From Alisma plantago-aquatica (Eukaryota > Streptophyta > Magnoliopsida > Alismatales > Alismataceae): a stretch of DNA of 64,000 nt. The DNA lies in assembly GCA_963693085.1 (NCBI GenBank), contig OY856409.1:241743058-241807057 (forward strand), in the 5' to 3' direction. The notes under the pieces are model-generated. The model searched no databases. It was not told the origin of the DNA and worked only from the letters and a program-made list of their open reading frames with translations. This document shows, piece after piece, positions 1 through 11,219 of this stretch. The position numbers were made by a program, and so were the translations under genes. Within the stretch, counting starts at the first letter, position 1. Each line of letters starts with the position of its first letter.

Positions 1-880
1 ACACAACACTCGGTACAGGTTGAACCTTCACTTGACACAAGAGACCCATATCACTGAGAGAGTGGAATCATCATCGATACCTTCCCTGTCATCCATCCCA
101 GGCCATCATCTCACGCCTTGGTGTCAGCACAATCCAACAACCAAGGTAACCTACTTTCCAGTATTGCCATCCCCCACCGTGGTGTTCAAGCAGCAAGCGG
201 ACTTGCGGACTGGGAATGTTGGTGACTGTGACTCCCTTTTGGCGGAGAGCTTTCCCATCCATGACGGCCATAGCAGCAGAGACCATAGTGGGTCATCTAG
301 GAGTCGGACCTTCTTATGGGTTATCCAAGCTGCAGTCGAGAAAGGAAGCGGCGGGCTACCAGATCTGAGATCTGTGCGCAACCTACTTCTACATGATTCC
401 GATGAGCCCTGACGAGGTTGCGCCGCAGATGATGATCACGTCATTATCTAGATCATGACATTGTGGGGAGCAGGTAACTTTCCGAGCCAAGAGCTAGGGC
501 GGATCGCATGCCGACCGAAGATCCCTCTACCTCACGCTGCAGACCTCCCCCATGGTAGCGGCGTGACCCAGAGGATGGAGACCTCAGGCAGACCCTGAGC
601 AGGAGAATGAACTCTCTTGTTGATCGCACACTGGAGGCCAGCCAGCGCCGGCGTCGCGTAGGAAAGGGGAGCCGCCCTGCGCAACTCACCCTGGATCGCC
701 GCTATCGCGAGGAGGAGAAGGGACGGGTGAACCAGGTCCCGATTAGAGAACTAGAACAGGTTCAAAACCCTGAACCGGCCGACCAGCCTATGCCTCAAGA
801 AGAACCAATGCGCCCCAAAGTGGACGCGTGGCAGCGCGTGATTGGCCACAATAAGGTAAATTCACAGAAATTCCACTGAT
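1..880. other. Unassigned segment at the window edge
   Basis: This stretch is richer in G+C than the AT-rich DNA that follows it. It has two short plus-strand open frames (20-412 and 607-879). The second is rich in Arg, Glu and Gln, and neither shows a domain I recognise. A possible splice-donor-like AAG/GTAAAT occurs near 853. By position it could be the promoter/leader part of the LTR that ends at 2412, or internal sequence of the same element. I see no gag, protease or RT motif, so coding status is doubtful. Confidence 0.25.
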
Positions 881-2412
881 CTTCAATAATTCATAATAAA
901 TAGCATGTTTATTAGAAAAATACAAATAAGGTACCGAAATTCTCAGACAAATGTGTAGAACAATACGAAATCATAATATCAGGCTTTTGATGCACTAATA
1001 TCAGTGATATCTTATTAGTTGTAAAATGCTTAGTTCATGAGTAATAAACATCAAATGATGCTATTAAATTATGAAAAAAATGATAGTAAGTCTATAATCA
1101 TGTTTATAATGCATATGATGTCAATTATGGTCATGTTGATGTACAAAGCCATATAATTTGATTAATATGGCTAATTAGGGCTAATAACACTAAAGATGAT
1201 GTATTAAATGCATACATGCTCAATATATGATGAGATTTACAGAAAACCCTAATATTTGTAACTGGAATATAATATATAAATCTGAGATCAGTTATATGCA
1301 TATAATTCATGTTATATGAAGATGACCCGTACTACATGGGTTGTAACCCTAAATTGAATAATGTATATAAACTAGGGTTAATATGTGCACCAAAAAGGAT
1401 ATGGGACCTAATATTCAGATAATGAATCATAATATGGAAAATGACATCAGTAAGATAAATATAAGACAACAATGCAAGTAAACATGGGAATATCCTAATG
1501 AGATAATATAAACCCTAATGAGCATGACTAGGGTTAAGATGATGAGAATCTGATGATAGTATGTGGTCTTCTCTTAATCAGGTGATGACCAGACTTCTAG
1601 ATGATCAAGGATAAGTTAGGAATCTCTAAACTCAAGTACGTGGGATTTATTAAGTATAAGACTAGTTTTCTGGTTGCATATGATATGTGATATCTTGAAT
1701 GCTTGTATTTGGCCGATATGATTGCTTGGTTGAACTAGTATGAGTTATACTTCGCCAAATCTAATAGAACATAAATGAGTATGATGGGTTGTAGCTACTA
1801 GAGCACATAGCCTGGTGTGGATGTATGTTGCCTAACATGGATGTATGATTCCTTGGCCCATGTTAGATGTATGATGATACTATATTGCCCACACTAGATG
1901 TAAGTCAAGTACAAGTATGAGTAGTACAACTGCATCAAAGTGAAAGCAATAAAAGGAATGTTTACCTTATTATCACTTTAAATAATGTTTTCTTTTACTC
2001 TTTCTTTCTCATGTTATTTCAATTATGCAAACGTATTAGTATGTATCTTTCTACCCACGTACACAACACCTTGTGTGTTGATTTGTTGTTTCACATATGT
2101 TTTAGGTTCAGAGATAGCGTGGGATAAAAGATGGGAAGTGAGCAGTTGTTCAGGTTGTACCTATTGTCTAAGATCCTGTTAGCATACATGTCCAGACTTG
2201 TAGAATTTCATTCAATATGTAACTGTAAATCATGTTGTAATAATTCATATTGTATAAATTTACATGTTGAATGTTGAGAATGTTATGGTTGTATGTTCAT
2301 GTATGCATATTATGCTTCCGCATCGCTTTCTGATATGATTGGATGATGTTTTTAGATTCTGACATCTCATTCCCAATAGGGTTTGGAGAAATCAAAATCC
2401 GGGGATGTCACA
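881..2412 (+). mobile_element. AT-rich LTR-like sequence, right terminus of a Ty3/gypsy-type element
   Basis: The segment ends with GGGGATGTCACA, a terminus typical of plant gypsy LTRs that begin TGTGACATCCC. It is followed at once by the 5-bp duplication AAAAT and then LINE sequence. It holds no open frame of note. Around 1810-1905 a short motif (GGATGTATG and variants) recurs about four times. No matching LTR start is visible, so the left boundary and the element family are not fixed. The plus orientation is inferred only from the terminus. Confidence 0.45.
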
Positions 2413-2417
2413 AAAAT
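2413..2417. repeat. 5-bp target-site duplication AAAAT (one half of a separated pair)
   Basis: AAAAT lies between the LTR terminus at 2412 and the minus-strand LINE. Its reverse complement ATTTT follows the Cassandra LTR at 8659-8663, exactly where the LINE reading frame resumes. The two copies are what a 5-bp LTR-element duplication in the LINE would look like after inversion of one side. Confidence 0.75.
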
Positions 2418-5222
2418 ATTCTCACCATTACCTACCTCAAAGGAGATATGCTTTTTCAACACCTCCCTTTCTCTCAAAATTCTATTGAGTAACCAAGAAA
2501 TCTGAGTATTCTCCTTAATAACCAAAAAATTCGATCTATTGAGATATTTCTCATGAACCCATTTTATCCAGAGGGATTCCTTATTAACAAGAATGTTCCA
2601 CCCATGACAAAGAATAGCAGCATGATGTATATCCTTTATCGATCTCAAATTAAGACCACCCTCCTTCTTGGGTTTTGTAATGTTATCCCACTTCACTAAA
2701 TGGATAGTAGCTTTCTTCTCAGTATGTACCCAAATGAAATTTCTATTAAGTCTTTCCAAGTCCTTAATCATAGAACAAGGGAGCGGAAAAGTGGTGGACT
2801 AATAAAGACTCATGGCATCAAGAGTGGATTAACAAGTTCCGTTCTTCCAGCCATAGATAATTGAGAAACTTTCCAACTATCAAACCTTTTCTTAATCTTT
2901 TCAATTAGAGAAGTACAATGATAGTGATGAGCATACCAGTAAAAAGAGTTAACCCTAATAGGATTGAGGATGACTATCATCTTTAAACCCCAAGATCTCA
3001 CAAATCCTTTCCTTCTTAGCACCCACACTGAAAATGGCAGAACTTTTCTCAGGATTAACTTTGAGACCAGTAATGTCATAAAAGTCATCAAGGATCTTCA
3101 TGATATTCCTTGCATTAACTTCATCTGCTTCAATGAACACCATAAGATCATCAGCAAAAATAAGATGAGAAATTAATAAACCATCTGAAGCAGCCAGAGG
3201 ATTAATCTTCTTCTCATCAACAACCTTATCCATAAGATTGGTAAACACTTGCATCACAATAACAAAGAGATAGGGAGCAATAGGATCCCCCTGCCTAACT
3301 CTATTAGTCAGTGTAAACGAAGAAGTAGGCTCTCCATTGAAAAGGACTTCATATGACATAGTAGAAAAGATCTCCTTCAACCAAATAAGCCAACAGTGAG
3401 GAAAATTCATCTTCTTAATGATATGGAAAAGAGCCTCCCAGGACACAGAGTCATAAGCCTTAGTAATATCAAATTTAAGACACATCCTGTGCCTACCATC
3501 ATTCCTACTAAAATCATGGATCAAATCATTAGAAAGTAAAATAGAATATTTGATACTTCTGCCTTTTACAAAGGGACACTGGTTATCACTAATGATACTC
3601 GGAAGAATCCATTGAAGTCTCTTGCAAAGAATCTTGGAAATAGCCTTATAGAGAACATTACAGAGAGCTATAGGCCTCCAATTCTTGAGCTCCAAAGAAT
3701 CATTAGATTTTGGAATAAGGGGGATGAAGGTACGATTAGCTTCTCTCAGAAGCCGACCTGTTCTAAAGAAATGAAGAATAACACGAGTAATGTCACTCTT
3801 AATGATAGGCCAACAAACAATAAAGAATTTTCCATTGTACCCATCAGGCCCAGGGCATTTATCCAGATCCATCTCCTTAAGAGCATTTCCAACTTCAGTA
3901 GGAGTAACAACTCTATCCAAACTCATCTTGGAAACATCATTCAACATATTGAAACAAATAGCATCAAGTGCTTCAATGTTAGCTGTATGCCTCTTATTAA
4001 AAATATTGTAGTAATAAGAAACAATGTAGTTTCTAATATCATCACAATTTGTGACAGTAGTACCATCAATATTTAACGCCTTGATATGATTCACATGCCT
4101 ACAGACTTTGATGGAAGAATAGAAGAATCTAGAATTGGAATCACCTTCCTACAGCCAAGTCACTCTAGACTTTTGTCTCAAAAAGGACTCTTCACAAAGT
4201 CTAGCCAAGGCAACTTCCTTTCTGCATTCACGAACGAGATGTTGAGCTTCTCTATTGGAAGGGTCATTGTCAAGAATACACAACTTATCAAACAAATTAG
4301 CCTCCAGAATAGCCATGTTATCAGAGAAGTTTCCCACTTTCTTCTTGTTCCAATTGGAAAGAATACCACAAAGATGTCTCAGCTTTGCATAGGCAATGAA
4401 CATAGGGAGTCCTTCTCTATCAGTACACCAGCCTTCTTTGACGGTATCCAAAAAATCAGATCTATTAGACCATGCATTTATGAACCGAAAAGGCACATTA
4501 ATCTTCCTTCTTTCCCCTATCTGAATGTTCAGAATTTTATGATCACTCATATTGTTTCTTAATAGAAAACCAACAAAGTTCTGATAGATAGACATGAAAC
4601 CAACATTATAGATAATACGATCTAATTTAAACGTAGAAAACCTATCACCCTCTTGATGGTTGTCCCAAGAAAAAGCAGGACCATTAAGGCTAAGATAAAA
4701 AAGGCCACAGTTCAGCATGCAGTCATTGAAATCTTTCATAGACTTCTTTGATGGTAGCTCCTTACCAATCTTCTCTTCATACCTTCTCACAGAATTGAAG
4801 TCTCCCAGAATTAACCAAGGACCCCGATTACTACCATTTATATCTTCAATAGAAGACCATAAACCAACTATGTCTTTATCCAGATTGTGTCCATAAATAG
4901 CAGTAAGACTGAAAGTAGAACCATCAAGAGTAACACTCACATGAACTAATTGATCAGTTTCAAAAATCTTAAGGATAGAGAAAGTATTCGCTTTCCAAAG
5001 GATCACAACTCTACCAAGAACATGTGACTCATGATTAGAGATCCACTCATACTCAGGAAAAAAATTACTAAACAATTTTGAAAAATTATTCCTCCTAACT
5101 TTGGTTTCAACTAAAATAAGAATATCAGATCTATACCTATTAACTTCCTCCAGAATTCTAGGGGCTTTTATATTAAGCCCCCTTACATTCCAGGAGATAA
5201 TATTCAATGAGATGTCATCCAT
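2418..5222 (-). pseudogene. LINE ORF2: APE-type endonuclease and reverse transcriptase, broken and cut at 2418
   Basis: ORF2 starts at the ATG at 5222. The endonuclease domain spans about 5205-4500, with Ile-Ser-Trp-Asn-Val-Arg-Gly, Val-Glu-Thr-Lys, Leu-Gly-Asp-Phe-Asn and Ser-Asp-His motifs in order. An in-frame TAG at 4149-4151 interrupts it. The RT follows in the same frame (4094-2955) with Gly-Pro-Asp-Gly, the Asp-Ile-Thr-Lys-Ala-Tyr-Asp block and the Phe-Ala-Asp-Asp catalytic motif near 3140. A frameshift near 2965 moves the frame into 3091-2810 (Ser-Met-Ala-Gly-Arg), and another near 2790 moves it into 2771-2418. The C-terminal end is on the other strand at 8659-9357. The enzyme would nick the target and copy LINE RNA; this copy cannot. 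Confidence 0.92.
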
Positions 5223-6677
5223 TTAGACTCTTTTCCTCCAGTACTTCACTGGGTTGAAGCTCCTCCCGATTAGTAATATTTCTAGAGTCTTCATCTTCAC
5301 TATCTAGCTTCTTAAATCGATTTTTCACAACAGTAGAGCTATGCAAACTCAAAGTGGAATTTGGGCTCTTAGGACTACTTTTAACCCTCCTTGATTTCTT
5401 AGGCTTATAGAACCCATCAGAGTCTTTACCTTGCAATTTATTGCCTTCAGTAGAATTAGGCGGAGTAATTAAATCTACCACCTCACTCTAAAATTCTTCG
5501 ATACTTCCATTAATACCTTCCTCAATAAATGATTCACTAGTTCCATGAAACTCCTCATTATCAAAATCATCTTGACTCCTTTGCTCAGATTTCTCTGCAG
5601 GAATTTCATTAGACCACTTAGCTCCCCTGGTCACCAACTCAATCTGACTTGCTTCAGATTCAGTACTTCCATTCACACTATCTGTAATTTGTGCAGTATC
5701 TTGAACTCTTGGCTTGTCATTCAAACTCAAAGAGGCACCAGAATCCTTAGAATTATTCTTATTAAGAGAATCATCCATAGTACCTACGTTGTTCAAATTG
5801 GATATATCAACAGCTTTACATTGAGACCAAGAAGCATTCCGCACCAGAATGTTCTCAACATGAGTCTGCTTCTGTTTCTTCTCCACCCATACTTGTTTGC
5901 CTTTCACATTTTTAGACTTTCTTGGGGGCCGACAGTCATGGTGACCGAAACATTTACAACCTGGACACGCTTTGGGATGCCATTCATATTCAAAGAAAAT
6001 TTTATGAATGTAACCCTTCTCATTGGTAAGCTCCACAGATTCCAGAAAAGGTGAATCCACTGCCATTAACACCTGAATCCTAGCATACTCCAAGAATTTC
6101 AGATCAAAAGTAGCTACGTCAGTACGCAACGGAGTACCTAGAAAGGATCCAATTCTCGCAAACATCTTTTAGTACCAGAGATCTAGCGGTAAATCATGTA
6201 CTCTAACCCATACTGGAACATCAATAAGCTTGTATCTGTACAACACTTGACCAGGATTCCATCTAGTGAGTATCAGTGGTTGATCTTTAACAAAGTAACC
6301 TCCGCCATTAACGACATTGTCCAGATCAGAATCTCAGAGAATCTCACAAGGAAGAAACCTCTAGCGTGACTCATGACCTCCACCTTCCCTTTCAGAATCC
6401 ACAATCTATTAAGATATCGCTCAAGCATGGCTACATTTGGATCCAGATCTACCACAAAATCAGCGAGACATTTCTTCCACTTTTCCGCATTCTTCAGAGC
6501 TTCTTCGTGCGGGTAGAGTAGTTTCTTCTCCTTAATTTGGTAGTCGGTCTTCTCCAACGCAGTCTCTCCAGTAGATTTCTTCTTACAAATCTCTTCCCAT
6601 CGGCAAGGAGGGGTCGTCACTGCCGAATCTAAGAGATTGCCTCCTCTTTCGCCACCTTTGTTGCCTCCAACACCCAT
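5215..6677 (-). pseudogene. LINE ORF1: DUF4283-like / CCHC nucleic-acid-binding protein, broken
   Basis: ORF1 products of plant LINEs bind the element RNA. The likely start is the Met at 6677 (Met-Gly-Val-Gly-Gly); an earlier ATG at 6710 lies inside the target-site duplication, so it is host DNA. The N-terminal part reads to about 6300, then a frameshift is needed to continue into a stretch resembling the DUF4283 region (Tyr-Lys-Leu-Ile-Asp-Val-Pro-Val-Trp-Val-Arg). An in-frame TAA follows Leu-Trp-Tyr near 6168. Further on is a zinc-knuckle-like CPGCKCFGHHDC, then a Ser/Asn/Glu-rich tail with an in-frame TAG at 5486-5488. The ORF1 stop and the ORF2 start overlap by 8 nt (ATGGATGA, 5222-5215), which supports the gene order. 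At least three lesions are visible. Confidence 0.85.
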
Positions 6678-6703
6678 GATCTTTGTTCTCATAGTCAAAT
6701 CTT

Positions 6704-6719
6704 GAATCATTTTGTTGAT
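6704..6719. repeat. 16-bp LINE target-site duplication, 5' copy (inverted)
   Basis: On the minus strand this reads ATCAACAAAATGATTC. It matches 10110-10125 exactly, but in the opposite orientation. It sits directly upstream of the LINE 5' end. Confidence 0.93.
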
Positions 6720-8366
6720 AATAAATACTTTTATTCATGTATATCTTACATAAAGTAAAAAAACCCATTGAAGTACATTTCAGTGGAGAAAGTTATTATA
6801 ATACTAGAAACATAAGAGCCACATAAATAAATCTGACTAACAATAGAAAGTAGATTTACAACAACCATAGATTTGGTGAGAAAGAAAGTCAAATGTGTAT
6901 ATGAATGGGGAACCATTTAGTACCAATGATGGAAAAAACATAAGAAATATCTTCACAAATCATATATACTAAAAACTTACTCCTTTAGGTTATCCATATT
7001 TTTTTGGATAAAATATATTTCCTAAGGGTTTCATTTTTCCTTAAAACATTCTTAAAATCATAATGAAAATTTTAATACAAGATCATAAATATATTAATAC
7101 ATCACACAGTCTGACTATCTCATCGAGTTAACCTTAACCAAATTGTAATTTGTATATGCTATCTTCAGAGATAAGAATTTCATTCTATCCTTGTCTTCCT
7201 AAACCTGTCATATTTTATAACTTTATTTCTTGATTTACATAGTAGACTAGTGATTAAGTTTATGGTTAGGTATTCCTATTTTTACTCATGCATTGCTAAC
7301 AGTTTCAAAATGTCATACAAGTTATTGATATTCATATTTTTTGGCAATTAAAGAGATTGTATTTTGATCTTGTCCTCATCATGTAGGCACAATGAATGAG
7401 CTATAACTATGAGTACTAATATATCAATACAACATGTTGACACCATTTACATTATAGACATTTTCTTTACTTACCATAGTAGTTTTTGAGTGGAATTTTA
7501 CAAGGACATCTACAACTTGATTGTCCTTTCCCCAGAGAAAGGTAAACTTAACATTTTACTTTGTAAAAGTCTTGGTTGTAGTTCTTTTTTTTTGATGCTA
7601 CCATAGGCATGTGTCTTATTGTGATCATAGATAAGACCTATAGCTTACTTAGTGTTGGATTCTAAATAAATCTTAGTTATTCAATGATTTTTAGAAACTA
7701 CTAGAGTATGCTAAATGTCTATGATTTGCCCATGAATAAGAAAAGTATATTTTTGATAGTATGACCATCCTCATATTGACGCACACCTTTCGTCTCACAC
7801 ATTGACCAGAAAAAAAATGTGAGTTCATTGAACTTCCTCATATGTATTTTATCCTTAGACTTGGGGTGGTGAGTAGTGGGGGAAAACCCACCTTTGCATT
7901 GGTTTCATTCTTCCCGCAACTGCCCATTGGATCATTATCTTTGTAGGATGAATCTCACATGATGTTTAATTTGTTTATCCACATGTACAAATGCCTAACA
8001 TTTATGCACTAGAATGTTTACCAAGAACCCACCATGGTGAGTAAATGTGTGTTTTGATGTCAATAGGGTGTCATCTGGGGAAAAAATGCATACTTAAAAT
8101 CCTCAAGTAGGGTTCTATCTATAGTATAAGATGATCTTCCATAGATTGATAAAGTGGCTTCAATTATGAAGAGGTAAGAACTTCACTAAAAAACACTATG
8201 CTGGCATGCTCTTCTACTTGGTCATGGGGTGAGTCTTCTAGAAACTGAATGATCAACTCAAACCATTTTACTTTTGTTGTGGTGTGTATCCATATCAGAC
8301 GGTATATATCAACAATATTGTCTAGAGAGTAAATCAAGTAAAATTCTTATTTTGTTGTAATAACGA
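6720..8366. other. AT-rich DNA, inverted upstream flank of the LINE; no gene seen
   Basis: There is no substantial open frame, repeat or RNA gene that I can support. By the inversion model this segment was originally the DNA immediately left of the LINE target site, so it should be contiguous, in reverse complement, with the DNA that starts at 10126. Confidence 0.6.
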
Positions 8367-8658
8367 TGTAACATCCCAGGATTTGAGGCCTTGGATAACA
8401 TGATCTTAAAAGGAATGATTGGACTAACCATATCACCAAGGTGCACCTCCTTTTCCGAGAGCCCATCACTAAAGAACTCTATAGTTAAGCGTGCTCAGAT
8501 TGGAGTAGTACTAGGATGGGTGACCAGTCGGGAAGTTGATCCTGGCTTGCGCGTCAGTGTGGACAAAGTGCGCAGTTAAGGCTAGTGGTGGTCTGTGGGG
8601 CCAGTCATCATTCCTGAAACTCTACTAAGAGCCTAGGGCAGTGGGCCCAGGCGTTACA
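8367..8658 (+). mobile_element. Cassandra-type LTR (terminal-repeat retrotransposon in miniature)
   Basis: The 292-bp unit begins TGTAACATCCC and ends GGCGTTACA. It contains a 5S rRNA-like core, the diagnostic combination of Cassandra TRIM elements. Cassandra encodes no protein and is mobilised in trans. Only one LTR is present, so this is a solo LTR or the survivor of a rearrangement. On the right it abuts ATTTT and LINE ORF2; on the left it abuts unrelated DNA, so its other target duplication is not adjacent but at 2413-2417. Confidence 0.85.
8459..8555 (+). pseudogene. 5S rRNA-derived sequence inside the Cassandra LTR
   Basis: The stretch follows plant 5S rRNA from the CCCATCA...AACTC region to the GGGAAGT region. 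The pol III internal control region is well kept: AGTTAAGCGTGCT (box A part) near 8483-8495 and GTAGTACTAGGATGGGTGACC split over 8505-8525. The ends of 5S rRNA are degenerate and the context is an LTR, so this is not a functional 5S gene. The kept promoter fits pol III transcription as proposed for Cassandra. Confidence 0.85.
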
Positions 8659-8663
8659 ATTTT
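8659..8663. repeat. 5-bp target-site duplication ATTTT (second half of the separated pair)
   Basis: ATTTT directly follows the Cassandra terminus and leads into TTTCTGG. With GAGAAT from the minus-strand half at 2413-2423 it gives the uninterrupted LINE codons for Glu-Asn-Ile-Phe-Phe-Trp. Confidence 0.75.
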
Positions 8664-9357
8664 TTTCTGGAATGATCCCTGGTTACTAGGAGGAAAATTT
8701 ATCTCGGATGTTTCGTGGTCCTCAGGCAGTCATAAAGCTTGGTTTTCCTGAGCAAAGTCTGGTTAAGTGCATTATTAAGGACAATGGGTGGATTTTCAGT
8801 AATGCTAGACTTCAAAAAGAGTTGTGTTCTCTTCTGAAGGGTTTGGCCCCTCCAACTTCAACAAGAGATCGTTTGTTGTTTAGTGGTGAATTTGATATTA
8901 ATTTGAAATCTATCTGGGAGGACATTAGAAGCAAAGGTTATGTAAGTGTTTTTTCTCTTGGATTTGGTCCTTTAAATGTCCTAAAAGGTACCAATTCAAT
9001 GCCTGGAAAGTGGGTTATAATAAATTACCTACGTCTTCTTATTTGAGAAGAATGGGTATCTGCTTACCCTGTATCTGTTTCTTGTTTATGGAGGATGAAG
9101 AAACTACTCATCATTGCATGTTTGGTTTCCCCTATACTAATCCGATTTGGAAGGAAGCAATTGGAGGTTACATTCCTAGTATACCTACTGATACTATTAG
9201 TCTTTCTAGGTTTGTTAACAAGAAATCACATCTTACTAATATGTGTATCATGTTTTGGATTTGGCATGAAAGAAATAGAAAAGTTCATGATGAGAAATCC
9301 ACTGATTGGGTCTGCTTATGGAAGATCATAAAAAAGGACATTGATGATTTATTCTAG
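8659..9357 (+). pseudogene. LINE ORF2 C-terminus with zf-RVT domain, frameshifted
   Basis: The sequence starts with Phe-Phe-Trp-Asn-Asp-Pro-Trp, the block that follows Gly-Asn-Gly-Glu-Asn-Ile in plant LINE ORF2. Reading requires frame changes near 8710 and 9020. The zinc-binding zf-RVT region follows (Cys-Leu-Pro-Cys-Ile-Cys, then Glu-Glu-Thr-Thr-His-His-Cys and Pro-Ile-Trp, about 9060-9150). The frame ends at the TAG at 9355. The N-terminal domains are on the opposite strand at 2418-5222. Confidence 0.88.
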
Positions 9358-9469
9358 GTCTGCTTATGTTCTATTTTTTGGTTGATGGGGGGGTTCACTC
9401 ATGGAGGTCTCCTTTGTATATGTCCCTGTGAGGCTTTTGTTTTGCACTTTCTTTGGTTTTCTTTGAAGC

Positions 9470-9870
9470 CTATGTGATGCACTGCTTCTTTGGTCTTCTG
9501 CCATGGGTTTGGATGAGATGTATTGTGCTTTCATCTTGAGTGGTGATGCGCCTCATGGCTGTTTCCTGGCTTCGTTGGGGAGGTAGAGGATGAAGGTTTT
9601 TTCCTGTTGCTCTGCTGTTTCAGTTCTCCAGAGATGAGCTGTTGTTTCCTTGACCTTATGCGATGCACTGCTTCTTTGGATTTCTATCTTGGTTTTGGAT
9701 GAGCTGTATTTTGCTTTCATCTTGAGTGGTGATGAGCTTCGTGGTTGCTGCCTGGCTTCATTAGGGAGGTAGAGGATGAAGGGTATGCCATGTTTCTTTC
9801 CTTTTCGGTTCCTGAAGCTACCTTGAAGTTTTTTTCCTATTGCACTACTGTTTCAGTTCTCCAGAGATGA
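9470..9870 (+). repeat. Tandem duplication in the LINE 3' UTR (about 186-bp unit)
   Basis: GATGCACTGCTTCTTTGG, CTTTCATCTTGAGTGGTGATG and GGAGGTAGAGGATGAAGG each occur twice, about 186 bp apart. Part of a third unit (CAGTTCTCCAGAGATGAGC) ends near 9870. There are two full imperfect copies. Confidence 0.8.
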
Positions 9871-10109
9871 GCAAGGTATATGATGACTGTCTGCTATGGA
9901 TTCTATTTGGATCCTGTGATCCTGTGTTGTGCAATTGCAAGGGAGTGGGAGTTTTAAGTGCAATTGTATTCTTCTTTTGCACTCTTTTTATATACTTTTT
10001 ACAGTTTTCCTTTTTTTCCTTGATCCTTCTTTTTGACCAAGAAGCATTGTATATACCATCTCAATAGAAATACAAAGATAGCAAGTGGCGTGTGATTCAC
10101 CAAAAAAAA

Positions 10110-10125
10110 ATCAACAAAATGATTC
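10110..10125. repeat. 16-bp LINE target-site duplication, 3' copy
   Basis: ATCAACAAAATGATTC directly follows the LINE poly-A. It is an exact reverse-complement match to 6704-6719. Confidence 0.93.
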
Positions 10126-11219
10126 CCTATACATTAAGAAATCAAAATAACGTAGAAAGTTATAGACAAATTTGCATTTATAGTAAATAGATAGTACCCT
10201 TTTGTGGTGGAGGTATTGTATTTAGAAAATACTCCTTAGATGCATAACCCAATGAAATCTTGGAGGATTAGATAATAATATTTCATTGCAAATATTGTTG
10301 ATTACATTGGAATTCATAAAATGCTAAGGCCCTTGTCCCAATGTTATAGAAGAGTTTTAAGAATGATGACTAGCTTCATACGACAAAATAGGCCTTGAGT
10401 GTACATTTTATCCTCACACATAATGCGAGTAAACATCCCAAGTTATCCATACTACTATACCCAAGGGCCAAGCACTCTAAACCAAGAAGTTCTTAGTGAT
10501 GAACTCCTTGGAAAAGTAGTGCATCTTGTTTATATGAGTATCTAAATGATTGATTTTCATTTCATTTTGTATAATGTCTGATATAGTGAGTTGTTACATG
10601 ATCCCATATTTAAACTCTTACATTATTGTCAGCAATCAACTATATACCATCTTAATATCTTCATTGTGTTTGAACATGTGCATAATTGCCCATGTAAAAC
10701 CAACTGTTATATATAGATATTAGCATATGGATGCTCCATATTGTTCTACCAGGTAATCTTTTCCTCATTCTTGGTCATGTGACTCAAAATTGAGTTGTAA
10801 AATTCCTATGTTGGCCTCACTACTAGTGGGAATCTAGATATACTACCTTTTTTAGCATTTTGACCCTCAACCCAAGGCTCTAGAAGAATTTTGAGAACAA
10901 TGAATATTACTAGAAACCAAGACTTGCTTTGGTTGTGATTTGTCTTCACTCATGCATAGCCAAGCATAACTTCCTAACATGCCAATCATCCTAATACGAT
11001 TTTGAGTCAGGTTTTGTTAACTACAACACTCTTAGTGGCCCTCCCCCTAAAAAGGAGGTGCATCTTAGTGTAAAGAATAGTCAAATTATTTTTTATGATT
11101 ATTTTATCAAAGGACTCAAGTTACACTAATTATTGTCTACTTTGAATTAGATATTGTATGATATAAATTAAATGAAATTGAGTAAATTCATATATGTTTA
11201 GTCATGAAAAAAAATTCTT
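10126..11219. other. AT-rich intergenic DNA; nothing recognised
   Basis: No open frame, RNA gene or clear repeat boundary was found. By the inversion model it was originally contiguous with the reverse complement of 6720-8366. Confidence 0.5.

Larger units (their letters stand above)
2413..6703 (-). mobile_element. L1-type LINE, 5' portion (inverted part of a split element)
   Basis: This is a plant L1-clade non-LTR retrotransposon running from its 5' end at 6703 leftward through ORF1 and ORF2 (endonuclease, RT). It stops abruptly inside ORF2 at 2413, just after the Gly-Asn-Gly-Glu-Asn-Ile codons. The missing Phe-Trp-Asn-Asp continuation is found on the opposite strand at 8659. The 5' end is fixed by a 16-bp target-site duplication at 6704-6719 matching the one after the poly-A at 10110-10125. 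Several stops and frameshifts show it is not active. Confidence 0.93.
8659..10109 (+). mobile_element. L1-type LINE, 3' portion with 3' UTR and poly-A
   Basis: This is the continuation of the element at 2413-6703, but on the plus strand. It holds the end of ORF2, a 3' UTR of about 750 bp and a terminal A run (10102-10110). The second target-site duplication follows immediately. Together with the other half the LINE measures about 5.7 kb, a normal full length for plant L1 elements. Confidence 0.93.

Noticed and set aside
6720..8366. Copia-type coding remnants in the inverted flank
   Set aside because: I translated parts of both strands and found no copia RT, integrase or RNase H block.
8459..8555. 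Functional 5S rRNA gene
   Set aside because: 5S ends are degenerate and the sequence is embedded in an LTR with TGTAACATCCC and GTTACA ends.
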